Position numbers and translations under genes: made by a program. Under the pieces are notes generated by a model. It had not been told where the DNA came from and did not search any database. It saw only the letters and a list, made by a program, of their open reading frames with translations. Below, one piece after another: positions 44,513-53,992 of a stretch of 64,000 nucleotides of DNA. Source of the DNA: Aggregatibacter kilianii (lineage in GTDB: Bacteria > Pseudomonadota > Gammaproteobacteria > Enterobacterales > Pasteurellaceae); the NCBI RefSeq assembly GCF_003130255.1, contig NZ_NRCN01000001.1, positions 1,792,501 to 1,856,500 of the forward strand, given 5' to 3'. Position 1 is the stretch's first letter. Each line of letters starts with the position of its first letter.

Positions 44513-45457
44513 ATGAATAAAAACTATACTGTTTTTTTAGTAAGTGATTCTGATAGGAATTACCAAGATAGTGTGAAACATGTGATAGAAGATGCTAATT
44601 ATGTGTATGAATGTAATTTAGATAAAAGATTAGGAATTAATGAACTATTAAGAACTATTGATTCTTGTATTGGTAATCCTATAGGTGCGATGAATATTAT
44701 GTCAGACTATTATTTAGCTAAAGCTTCTAGTGATTTGTTACTTTATTCCGATGTAAAACTGTTTAAACAAGATGCATATGTTGGTGCAAAACTAGAAATT
44801 CTAGGTGCTAAAGATGTATTGGGTTGGATTTCTAGGACGAATACACGAAGTTTGTTTGCTCCCATAATGTCGGATAGTCCAGATTTAATAGAATATTTGA
44901 TTAAACATAAAGATAGCTTTAAAGGTCATTATAAGCGTACTGAGCTTAGCAGCTTTTTTCTTCGCAATACTTTACTTGCTTTAGCTGGAGATTGGGAGAT
45001 TTTAAAAGAAAGAACATTAATGTTTTTAAATGAAGAAAAACTTCCTAAATCGGAGCAAAAACGTATTCCTGATCATGAGTTTTATTTAGCATTATGTAAT
45101 CAAGATAAGATCAGTATGGAAGCCGCATTAAATAAATTACTTGAACCAAAAATGGCAAAAAAAGCTGTTTATGCTTGTAATGTATGGTTCGATTTTTATT
45201 TACAAGTGCAAGTCGTATTATATGGAAAAATCGCTTCAATCCACGGTTTCGATTTAAATATTGATAGCCCGATTGCACCGAAAGAACTCATTAAATATGA
45301 CCCGCTTCCTCATTATGAAGATCCGTATGATTTTATGAAGGAATTCGATTATAACCGCCCGCAACAAGAATGGATCGATATGTGGCAAGAGCGAATGCGT
45401 ATAGCCACTGAAAAAGCCAAGAAGAAAAAAGGATTCTTCTCTTGGTTTAGGCGTTAA
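44513..45457 (+). CDS. Imm49-like immunity protein for the upstream toxin
   Basis: 314 residues, soluble, mostly alpha-helical, with no signal peptide. Its features (LLLYSDVKLFKQDAYVGAKL, LALCNQDKISMEAALNKLL, C-terminal WFDFYLQVQVVLYGKIASIHG) resemble the Imm49 family of polymorphic toxin immunity proteins. It starts 22 bp after the CdiA-like gene with AAGGAAT, the usual place for cognate immunity. The last residues are basic (KAKKKKGFFSWFRR). An inverted-uptake terminator follows. Confidence 0.75.
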   Translation: MNKNYTVFLVSDSDRNYQDSVKHVIEDANYVYECNLDKRLGINELLRTIDSCIGNPIGAMNIMSDYYLAKASSDLLLYSDVKLFKQDAYVGAKLEILGAKDVLGWISRTNTRSLFAPIMSDSPDLIEYLIKHKDSFKGHYKRTELSSFFLRNTLLALAGDWEILKERTLMFLNEEKLPKSEQKRIPDHEFYLALCNQDKISMEAALNKLLEPKMAKKAVYACNVWFDFYLQVQVVLYGKIASIHGFDLNIDSPIAPKELIKYDPLPHYEDPYDFMKEFDYNRPQQEWIDMWQERMRIATEKAKKKKGFFSWFRR

Positions 45458-45466
45458 GTGAAGAAG

Positions 45467-45500
45467 AAAAGTGCGGTAAATTTCGACCGCACTTTTGAAT
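45467..45500 (+). terminator. Inverted uptake-sequence terminator after the immunity gene
   Basis: AAAAGTGCGGT (45467-45477) and ACCGCACTTTT (45486-45496) form an 11-bp stem with an 8-nt loop. The T tail is short. Confidence 0.75.
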
Positions 45501-45528
45501 CATTAAGCACCAATAAGTTTCCATTACC

Positions 45529-46989
45529 ATGATCAACAACCGAGGCAATATGGGGGCAGCCTTAAAAGATTTAGGACAGAGTAGCACGGTAAAACAACTG
45601 GCGACTTCCGTCGTCACCGCCGGTGTTGCAAGCCAAATTATTTCTTCAGTGGGGTTAAGCAACGTCACCGAATCCAATTTATTAACCGACAGACTACAAG
45701 TGAGCCTGGTTAACGCCGGAACATCTGCTGTCGTCAACACCGCGATTAATGGCGAGAAATTAGACAAAGCGCTGGAAAACGCCATTGTTGCCGCGCTTGC
45801 CGAAACCTTACAAGGTGAAGCCGCACAATATATCAAAGGAATAAAAGAAGGCGCCAATGCTAACACCTGGTACCACGAAGTCGCCCACAAACTCGCCCAC
45901 GCCGCCGTAGGTTGTGCCGCCGCAAGTGCGAGCAAAGGAAAATGCCAAGATGGGGCTATGGGAGCGGCGTTAGGGGAAGTGGTTGGTGAAATCTTACTTA
46001 ACGGCAGAGATCCTAAAGATATTGATAAAATAGAACGTGAGAAACTTATTGATAAAGCTACCATTGTTGTCGGAACAATCGCAGCACTAACCAATAAAGA
46101 TGTTAATGTATCAACATCAGTTGCTAAAATCGCTTTATTAAATAATACGTTCTTTATCCCTAAATCACCGGCTGAAATGGAGAATCTAAAGAACTATACC
46201 AAACTGGAAAAGATGGAATCTTATGAAAAAGCGAAAGCAAAAACCGATGCGGAAATGACGGCATTAGCTCATACGCTGGTCGAAATTGGGATAGATATGA
46301 CACCAATAGTTGGCGATATAAAAGGATTCTATGAATCAGAAACTGTTACCGACTATTTGTTGAGCACCCTAGCCCTTATACCTGGCGCGGATGCCATAAA
46401 AGTGCCGTTAAAACAAATAAAAGAATTAAATACCGCAGTAAAATCTGCCAAAGCAGTAGGAAATGTAAAAGAAGCAGAAAGACTACAAAATATTCTTGCC
46501 AATCAAGTTGTACCAAATACTGTAGAATCTATTTATTCATCAAGAGAGGTGAGAAATCTATTAGAAAACAAATATGGCAAAGCCAATATTGTGTCAAAAA
46601 CGGTTCCACCGATGAGTATGCCAAATGTAAAATTAGCTGGAAAAAGACATCCGGAAACAAAGGTTCCATTTGATGTTAAAGGCTTCCCTATATTTGATGA
46701 TATTGCCAAATATGACACGCGATTAGATATCAACCAATTTAGAGCCTCTTCTTATAATGAACAAATGAGAATGGCGACAAGAGATCTGTATAAGCATTTG
46801 GGTGAGGATGGTATAAAAAAACAATTCAATGCAGAACAAGTTGCTGCTATTAAAGCTGGTAAGGAAAAAATCCCTAATTATACTTGGCATCATCACCAAG
46901 ATACAGGAAGAATGCAATTAGTTCCATCCAAATTACATGCTGAAACAGGACATATTGGAGGAAATAGTATGGAAAATGGTAATAAATAG
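45529..46989 (+). CDS. Orphan CdiA C-terminal cassette with WHH-nuclease toxin
   Basis: The frame (486 residues) starts in the middle of a DUF637 domain. Its first ~155 residues are a near copy of the CdiA-like protein upstream (INNRGNM...ALKDLG, to DGAMGAALGEVV). Then a different C terminus begins, with a pre-toxin region (IGIDMTPIVGDIKGFYESE) and an HNH/Endo VII-type nuclease ending in YTWHHHQDTGRMQLVPSK and HAETGHIGG, the WHH family pattern. No good ribosome site precedes the ATG at 45529. It has no secretion domain, so it looks like a stored toxin cassette that could recombine into the upstream gene. Confidence 0.8.
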   Translation: MINNRGNMGAALKDLGQSSTVKQLATSVVTAGVASQIISSVGLSNVTESNLLTDRLQVSLVNAGTSAVVNTAINGEKLDKALENAIVAALAETLQGEAAQYIKGIKEGANANTWYHEVAHKLAHAAVGCAAASASKGKCQDGAMGAALGEVVGEILLNGRDPKDIDKIEREKLIDKATIVVGTIAALTNKDVNVSTSVAKIALLNNTFFIPKSPAEMENLKNYTKLEKMESYEKAKAKTDAEMTALAHTLVEIGIDMTPIVGDIKGFYESETVTDYLLSTLALIPGADAIKVPLKQIKELNTAVKSAKAVGNVKEAERLQNILANQVVPNTVESIYSSREVRNLLENKYGKANIVSKTVPPMSMPNVKLAGKRHPETKVPFDVKGFPIFDDIAKYDTRLDINQFRASSYNEQMRMATRDLYKHLGEDGIKKQFNAEQVAAIKAGKEKIPNYTWHHHQDTGRMQLVPSKLHAETGHIGGNSMENGNK

Positions 46990-47005
46990 ATTTTAAGGAG
47001 GACAA

Positions 47006-47392
47006 ATGAAAGGATTTAATAAAGAAGATTCTAGTATATTAGGGTTTGTTATATATTGTGAAGGTATAGCAATTACATTTAATGAGTTTAAAGAGTATCT
47101 ATATTTTGTTATAAAAAATAATAGTATAGATGATCTGCCTAATTTTATATGGGATCTTATTGATTTAGAGGAAGAAAATAAGTTACATATATACGATATA
47201 ATTGGTTTTGCTACCAGTGATAATTTTACAAAAGGTGAAATTATGGCTATGTATGGAATAGGAATAAAACGATTTGGAGAAATATATGATATGCCAATAT
47301 CTAAAAAAGCAGCATTAAAAGCGCTAGACCAACATCCAAGCATTTTAAAACGCTTTAAGGAAACATTCCCTTTTATAAAAATAGAAGACTAG
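47006..47392 (+). CDS. Small acidic protein, probable immunity protein of the orphan toxin
   Basis: 128 residues, acidic and AT-rich, no membrane helix, beginning MKGFNKEDSSILG with AAGGAGG upstream. It lies 16 bp after the WHH-nuclease cassette, where a cognate immunity gene is expected. I do not recognise the family, so the role is inferred from position. A perfect hairpin follows. Confidence 0.65.
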   Translation: MKGFNKEDSSILGFVIYCEGIAITFNEFKEYLYFVIKNNSIDDLPNFIWDLIDLEEENKLHIYDIIGFATSDNFTKGEIMAMYGIGIKRFGEIYDMPISKKAALKALDQHPSILKRFKETFPFIKIED

Positions 47393-47406
47393 TCATTTTT
47401 TCTATC

Positions 47407-47430
47407 GGCGCACTCTTCATAGAGTGCGCC
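47407..47430. terminator. Perfect 10-bp hairpin between two immunity-type genes
   Basis: GGCGCACTCT and AGAGTGCGCC with a TCAT loop. It has a T run before but not after it, so terminator strength is uncertain. Confidence 0.55.
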
Positions 47431-47480
47431 CTTATGACTTAGTTATTTATAAAATAACAATTTATAGTAAGGATAATGAT

Positions 47481-47834
47481 ATGCAGGAAAACATTAGAAA
47501 TGAGATATTAAACTATTCTAAAGGCTCCCCATTATTTTCATTATTCAATCAATATCAAGCCATCATGGGTGATATATATGAAAAACCAGAAATAAAAGAA
47601 ATGTTTCTCAGTTTTATGACTGAATTAATAAAAGATGGGGAATTAAAACTAGCTAAACATAGCAAATTTCTAGAAGGATCGCCTGAAGAACAAGTAGATT
47701 TATTCAGAAAAGCCTGGCCCAAAAGCTATAGTAAAGATGAGCCTGATAAGGATATTGATTTATTATGGTGGATTTGCGTTGCACCTGCCGGAGCAGTTTG
47801 GATCTACCCTGATGGCTGGGAAGAATGGACTTAA
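47481..47834 (+). CDS. Small acidic protein, possible DUF596-type immunity protein
   Basis: 117 residues from the ATG at 47481 (AAGGAT upstream). A frame beginning at 47424 is less likely. It has no signal or membrane segment. The C terminus, LLWWICVAPAGAVWIYPDGWEEWT, resembles the end of DUF596 proteins, which occur next to polymorphic toxins in Pasteurellaceae. It probably protects against a toxin cassette no longer present or against the WHH nuclease. Family membership is tentative. Confidence 0.6.
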   Translation: MQENIRNEILNYSKGSPLFSLFNQYQAIMGDIYEKPEIKEMFLSFMTELIKDGELKLAKHSKFLEGSPEEQVDLFRKAWPKSYSKDEPDKDIDLLWWICVAPAGAVWIYPDGWEEWT

Positions 47835-47887
47835 TTAAGTATCCAACAGTATAAACGGGTCAGTTTTAAATGTAACAAGGTATATTA

Positions 47888-47947
47888 AAGTGCGGTCGAA
47901 ATTTCCAACGTTTTAAAAACGCCTCAAAAAACCACCGCACTTTTTTC
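47888..47947. terminator. Inverted uptake-sequence pair
   Basis: AAAGTGCGGT and ACCGCACTTT are separated by about 38 bases, with a T run after the second. This may be a terminator for the last immunity gene. Confidence 0.55.
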
Positions 47948-48133
47948 TTGATGATTTAAATAGCAACTATTGCTTTATTATAAATTTTATAAATACTAAT
48001 AAGTAATATAATATATTTATGTTTCAAATTGCTGCACTTTTCCTACTATGCTGAAAGCAAAAATTAGGGTACTCATTAGGAAAGCAAAGATGTTAGAAAT
48101 GCTATTAATATACTGATATTCTTAAATATTTTA

Positions 48134-48350
48134 CCTCCCCTGCTTGCAGGGGACAAAACGCAAAGCGTTTTAAGCGTTGGCTTTACCAACGGCCCCAACG
48201 AGGTGAGCAAGTAAGCCATGCGAGCTTGCGAATAACGTGCCCGAAGGGCGGAAGGGGGCTGTTTTTTCAATTAACCCATACTTGAAAATCGTGATTTTGC
48301 CCCCCTCAGGGCTTCGCCCGTAAACGAGGGGGAGCCAAGTTTTTCCTTTA
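48134..48350 (+). repeat. Full-length dispersed repeat, right border of the CDI-like island
   Basis: It begins with the hairpin CCCCTGC-TT-GCAGGGG, continues through the core GGCTTTACCAACGGCCCC (shared with 3815-3870 and with the insertion in hypF) and ends with the ~145 bp shared with 38716-38860. It is the most complete copy in the window. Confidence 0.8.
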
Positions 48351-48409
48351 GGGGAAATTTATTACTCTCGGATATACTCAGACCGTATCCGTCGTTATAA
48401 GGACATACC

Positions 48410-48817
48410 ATGACAACGAAAGTCTTTTTCTATTTATTAAACGAGCGTTTCGTCGAGAACGACGAGCAAATTCCCGAACAAGCGCAGCAAGTGATGTATT
48501 ATTCCTTGGCGATTGGCCACCATGTGGGTGTGATCGATTGCTTTAAAAAGTTGCTGATTTGCGACTACGAGGATTATCAACGTTTCGTGGCAAGTTTCCC
48601 GGAAGGGGAGGCGAAACGCAAATTGGCGGGCTTGATGAAATTCGGCGAAATCGTGATTGATTCAAGCCATGTAAATTTGTTTGCCAAAGCCATTGACGCA
48701 AACAAAGGGAATTTTGGCGCCGAACACCAGCAATGGGCGGAAATTTTAATGGACACCTTGGCTTCCATTCAACGCGAGCCGGTGATGTATATTATGGTGA
48801 AACGTCGTGACGAATAA
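48410..48817 (+). CDS. hycH: HycH/HyfJ-type hydrogenase maturation protein
   Basis: 135 residues of the HycH/HyfJ family, needed for maturation of the hydrogenase-3/4 large subunit. The GHHVGVIDCF region and the size support this. The start has AAGGAC. In other hyf/hyc operons it directly follows the small-subunit gene. Here it is 9.7 kb from hyfI because of the inserted island. It overlaps hycI by 11 bp. Composition is GC-rich, like that of hyfI. Its promoter is unclear now that the operon is split. Confidence 0.9.
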   Translation: MTTKVFFYLLNERFVENDEQIPEQAQQVMYYSLAIGHHVGVIDCFKKLLICDYEDYQRFVASFPEGEAKRKLAGLMKFGEIVIDSSHVNLFAKAIDANKGNFGAEHQQWAEILMDTLASIQREPVMYIMVKRRDE

Positions 48818-49268
48818 AAACCTCATTTTGACCGTCGGCAACAGCATGATGGGCGATGACGGCGCGGGGCCTTATTTGTATCGGTTGCTGAGCGAAAATC
48901 CGCTGGAAAATTGGACTGCACTTGACGGCGGATCCGCGCCGGAAAACGTCGCGCACATCGTGCGTGAGCTTAAGCCTGAGTTCCTGCTGATTTTCGATGC
49001 TGCCGATATGGAATTGTCGCCGGGCAAAATCCGGATCATCGAAAAAGACGCCATCGCTGAGATGTTTTTCATGAGCACGCATAACATGCCGCTCAATTTC
49101 CTCATTGAGCAATTAGAACAGGATATTAAAAAAATCGTCTTTGTGGGCATCCAACCCGACCTCGTTTCCTTCGGCTTCCCGATGACCGACGCGGTGAAAG
49201 ACTCCGTCGAATTTTTCTATCAATTTCTCAAAGAAAACGGTGACTTTTCTGAGATCACGGTGTTGTGA
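48807..49268 (+). CDS. hycI: HycI, hydrogenase large-subunit maturation protease
   Basis: 153 residues starting with GTG at 48807. N-terminal LTVGNSMMGDDGAGPYL has the nickel-sensing Asp, and FDAADMELSPG and STHNMPL carry the other metal-contact residues of this endopeptidase family. It should cleave HyfG after DPCYSCTDR to remove the 32-residue tail. It is translated with hycH (11-bp overlap). Confidence 0.93.
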   Translation: MTNKNLILTVGNSMMGDDGAGPYLYRLLSENPLENWTALDGGSAPENVAHIVRELKPEFLLIFDAADMELSPGKIRIIEKDAIAEMFFMSTHNMPLNFLIEQLEQDIKKIVFVGIQPDLVSFGFPMTDAVKDSVEFFYQFLKENGDFSEITVL

Positions 49269-49304
49269 AAAGTGGAAAAGTGCGGTGGGTTTTCAAGATA
49301 TTTT

Positions 49305-49330
49305 CGGTATTATGTAGCAGTTGCACAAAG
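49305..49330 (+). repeat. Left 26-bp end of the hvf module (inverted repeat)
   Basis: CGGTATTATGTAGCAGTTGC plus ACAAAG is the reverse complement, with one mismatch, of 52581-52606. The two ends face inward around the hvf module and the IS remnants. Confidence 0.75.
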
Positions 49331-49388
49331 TCCGAAAATTGACTAATTTACCGCATAAATTTTCTATTTTTTCAAACTCAAGGTGTAG

Positions 49389-49659
<271 letters not shown>

Positions 49660-49867
49660 TAATCAGTAAAAGATAAAAGGGCGAAGATTATTAGAATCTC
49701 TGCCCTTAATGTTATCTGCATTTTTACAAAAAATAATATTTTCAATTTTTTGAAAAAAAAGTGTAAGAAAAAAGGCTTATCTCCGACTAATAGAATAACT
49801 AGGAAGCATTTCCTACCATAATGAACTAAATAGTTTCATAAAATAGGTAATCAATCAGAGGAAAAAA

Positions 49868-50323
49868 ATGAAAGATTGTAAGATGCAAGATATCAGCAGC
49901 GGCGTGAGTTTATTGATTTTACGCTTTTTTCTTGCGTGGGAATTTTTAGAGGCAGGGTTAGAAAAATGGAATGGTCAAAATTGGTTTACTGAAATACAAG
50001 ATCGTTTTCCTTTTCCATTTAATCTTATTCCAGCCGATATTAATTGGCACGTTGCAATGGGATCTGAATTAATTTTCCCATTCTTGCTGATATTTGGGGT
50101 GCTAACACGTTTTAGTGCATTAAGTTTAACGATTTTAATCTCTGTCGCGTGGTATAGCATTCACGCCGATTCAGGTTATAACGTTTGTGATAATGGTTAT
50201 AAATTACCCTTAATTTATGTGGTAACTTTATTAATCTTAATTACGCAGGGAGCAGGGAAACTCTCTTTAGACACGCTTATTAAGAAGGTTTATCCAACTA
50301 AAAGCTGGTTGAAATTCCTCTAA
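49868..50323 (+). CDS. DoxX-family membrane protein of the hvf/bufferin module
   Basis: 151 residues with four hydrophobic helices and the DoxX pattern (RFFLAWEFLEAGLEKWNG; GVLTRFSALSLTI). DoxX proteins commonly accompany bufferin-type (DUF2282, MNIO, DUF2063) operons, presumably in redox or membrane delivery. AGAGG precedes the start. hvfA follows after 34 bp, so it is probably co-transcribed. Confidence 0.88.
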   Translation: MKDCKMQDISSGVSLLILRFFLAWEFLEAGLEKWNGQNWFTEIQDRFPFPFNLIPADINWHVAMGSELIFPFLLIFGVLTRFSALSLTILISVAWYSIHADSGYNVCDNGYKLPLIYVVTLLILITQGAGKLSLDTLIKKVYPTKSWLKFL

Positions 50324-50357
50324 CTATATATTCAATATCAAATTCTAGGAGATTTAA

Positions 50358-50594
50358 ATGAAAAAATTATCCACTTTAGCCGCATTAGCAGGAGCATTAA
50401 CGATGACAGTAGCTACTGTTGCACACGCTGAGCCAAAATCAAGCAGTACAGATAAAGCTGCAACACCTTGTGTGGGTGATAAATGTGTGAAAACAAAAGC
50501 TGCAGAAGGTAAATGCGGAGAAGGCAAATGTGGCGCAAACGAAACGAAAGCCGCAGAAGGTAAATGTGGTGAAGGTAAATGCGGTTCTAAATAA
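50358..50594 (+). CDS. hvfA: HvfA-like precursor peptide with four EGKC motifs
   Basis: 78 residues with a signal peptide (cleaved near AHA, residue 24) and a mature part containing CVGDKC (38-43) and four EGKC motifs at 50-53, 55-58, 67-70 and 72-75. In the H. influenzae HvfA peptide the EGKC cysteines are modified by HvfB/HvfC to copper-binding oxazolone-thioamide groups. The same modification is inferred here. AGGAG is upstream. The two EGKCGEGKC blocks are an internal duplication. Confidence 0.92.
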   Translation: MKKLSTLAALAGALTMTVATVAHAEPKSSSTDKAATPCVGDKCVKTKAAEGKCGEGKCGANETKAAEGKCGEGKCGSK

Positions 50595-50671
50595 TCGTAT
50601 TTAAATCTAGATGCCATGCATAACACTGGTGTAAATTTACACCAGTGTTGTATTAAAAGGAGTAAATAATT

Positions 50672-51581
50672 ATGTTACAAGGTGCAGGATTAGGGTATCG
50701 CCGAGATTTAGCGGATGATTTTTTGAATTTATCATCAAATAATGCGATTCAGTTTATGGAAATTGCTCCAGAAAATTGGGTAAAAATGGGGGGGGCTGCT
50801 CGTTATAAATTTGATCAGGCAGCGGAAAAATATCCACTTGCGGTACACGGACTATCACTTTCATTAGGCGGGCAAGCACCTCTTGATCGCGAGTTATTAA
50901 AAAATACTAAAGCATTAATGACTCAATATAATTCGACATTTTTTTCTGAACATTTGAGTTATTGTGAATGTGAAGGGCATTTATATGATTTATTACCTAT
51001 GCCATTTACAGAAGAAGCTGTAAAACACGTAGCACAGAGAATCCGCTATGTGCAAGATTTTTTAGAATTACAAATTTCATTAGAAAACACCTCTTATTAT
51101 TTACACTCTCCCACCAGCACAATGAATGAAGTAGAATTTTTAAATGCTATTGCACAAGAAGCGGATTGTGGTATTCATTTAGATGTAAATAATATTTATG
51201 TAAATGGCGTCAATCACGGTTTACTTGATCCTTATGTTTTTTTAGAACAAGTAAATGTGAAACGTGTCAATTACATTCATATTGCCGGACACGACGAAGA
51301 ACATTCTGCAGCACAAGTTGTGGAGGATTTAGAAGGAGAATCATTTAATAAAATAAAAGGAGCATATCGCTATTTACCAGAGTTATTAATTGATACGCAC
51401 GGTGAGGCAGTAAAAGGTACTGTGTGGGATTTATTAGAATATGCCTATCAACGACTACCTGCCATTCCGCCAACATTATTAGAGCGTGATTTCAATTTCC
51501 CTCCATTTGCAGAACTTTATGCTGAAGTTGAACATATTGCACAACTACAGCAAAAATATGCTCAAAAAGAGGTAATATCCT

Positions 51582-51592
<11 letters not shown>
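50672..51592 (+). CDS. hvfB: HvfB-like MNIO (DUF692) peptide-modifying iron oxidase
   Basis: 306 residues of the DUF692/MNIO TIM-barrel family: conserved [52 protein letters not shown] and DTHGEAV supply the His/Asp/Glu ligands for two or three irons. It should oxidise EGKC cysteines of HvfA. The start has AAGGAG. Its stop overlaps hvfC by 11 bp, indicating coupling with its partner protein. Confidence 0.93.
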
Positions 51593-52549
<957 letters not shown>

Positions 52550-52580
52550 TAGGAATTTTAAGGTTTTTAATCGGTTAAAC

Positions 52581-52606
52581 CTTTGTGCAACTGCTGCATA
52601 ATACCG
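52581..52606 (-). repeat. Right 26-bp end of the hvf module (inverted repeat)
   Basis: Reverse complement of 49305-49330 with one mismatch. Just outside it, AAAATCCACCGCACTTT also mirrors AAAGTGCGGTGGGTTTT outside the left end. Confidence 0.75.
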
Positions 52607-52668
52607 GATATTTTAAAAAACGTCCGCAAAATCCACCGCACTTTGATCTACAAAATAGAACATTCATT

Positions 52669-53754
52669 TCAATCAACCAGCACATGATCCACTAACCATT
52701 GATTAAACAATCCGCTGTTTAATGTTAATCGACCGTCAATTTGCTTGGTAGCGAGTTCCTTATTCATTAATTTCTTTATATTCGTTTGCATTGTGCTGGT
52801 GGACACGGCGCCGCTTAATCCGAGAATGTCGGCAATTTGTCGGCGAATTTCCTGTTTGTATAAAGCGGATTCGCCCCGTTGTATGCAAAGCAAAATTTGT
52901 TGTTCTAAGGCGGTTAGGTTTTGCCATTCTTTGCTGTAGTCCGAGCCTTCGTGAATTTGGCTTAAACGAGATTCGGCGGCCTCTTCGAGGGGCAAACTCG
53001 GATCAATAATCATGTCTTGCGTAATGGCCCGCAAATAGAGCGGGGTGAATTGGAGTTTTTCAAATAACGCAAAAAATGTCGTTTTATCAATTTTGTTTCC
53101 TGTGCGGCGTTGATAAATGTCGGCTAAATAATCGGTAAATTTTTGATCCAAGGTGGGAAATTTGATGGTGTGAGAAAAATGGAAAAACGGCGCTTTGATG
53201 TCGTCGAAAATTTCTCGTAAGCCGTTGGTTGATGAGCCGGTGAAGATCACTTTAACCTTGCTTTTATTGGTATCCAACCCTGTCCGTAAAGAGCGAATCA
53301 GCCCCTCGGTTTTGGGAATGCGCGCCAGTTCCTGTACTTCGTCTAGTAACATTAATGTGGGTTTGTTATCCTTGGCGATTTCATCAATGAGGACGTTTAT
53401 CGGTAATTCCGGTATGTCGGTTTCGGCTTTTTCGATACCGACGCCCAAGATATTGACGCTTTTGATGTCTTTTAAGGCGGACGTCGGGCTGATTTCACTT
53501 AAGAATTTTATGAGCGCTTGGCGGAATTCGTTTTGAATGGCTTCTCTGTGTTCGTTCATGAAACTGAAATAGAACACATTAAAACCGCGTTCCGTGGCGG
53601 ATTTGCTCACATCGTTTAGCAGAAATTGGGTTTTCCCCATTCGACGCGGCGCAAATAGGGTGAAAGCGGAGCTAATGCCTTCTTCAAGATTGCGAACCAA
53701 TAAATCCGCCAGTTCGGTTCTCGGGTAGTAAAGCGGATCGGATTTTACTTTCAT
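52669..53754 (-). CDS. P-loop ATPase with C-terminal winged-helix region, function unknown
   Basis: 361 residues. Walker A is APRRMGKT (35-42), Walker B is TLMLLDEVQELAR (about 132-144), and a sensor-like FTGSS follows. The C-terminal ~100 residues (LTALEQQILLCIQRGESALYKQEI) look like a winged helix. The plan is that of single-protein STAND/AAA ATPases found as accessory genes in many bacteria. Nothing links it to formate metabolism, and it stands alone between the hvf module and fdhF. Confidence 0.75.
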   Translation of the reverse strand: MKVKSDPLYYPRTELADLLVRNLEEGISSAFTLFAPRRMGKTQFLLNDVSKSATERGFNVFYFSFMNEHREAIQNEFRQALIKFLSEISPTSALKDIKSVNILGVGIEKAETDIPELPINVLIDEIAKDNKPTLMLLDEVQELARIPKTEGLIRSLRTGLDTNKSKVKVIFTGSSTNGLREIFDDIKAPFFHFSHTIKFPTLDQKFTDYLADIYQRRTGNKIDKTTFFALFEKLQFTPLYLRAITQDMIIDPSLPLEEAAESRLSQIHEGSDYSKEWQNLTALEQQILLCIQRGESALYKQEIRRQIADILGLSGAVSTSTMQTNIKKLMNKELATKQIDGRLTLNSGLFNQWLVDHVLVD

Positions 53755-53992
53755 TATGTGCCTCGCTATGTTTTATTATGTTTACTTAGCATAATTATGT
53801 TTTAGTTGCATAATTTTACATAATTACGACGTAAAAACAATATCCTTACAATTTCTAAAAGAATTTATTCAAAACCTGTTCTAAATCAATAAATCCATAG
53901 TTTTTGTAAGTCTATAGGTGGGTTTTAGGGGTAATATATACCTTAAAATAATTATTTTAATCTCGTGTTGTATCTCAAATAAGGACATTACT

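Larger units (their letters stand above)
47835..48409. other. Gene-free border region with terminator and repeat
   Basis: 575 bp without a gene: an inverted uptake-sequence pair (47888-47947), an AT-rich stretch, and then the full-length dispersed repeat (48134-48350) that ends about 60 bp before hycH. Confidence 0.75.

Noticed and set aside
50500-50590. Direct repeats in hvfA as a CRISPR or minisatellite
   Set aside because: The repeats are in-frame EGKC codons of a precursor peptide, with no spacers.
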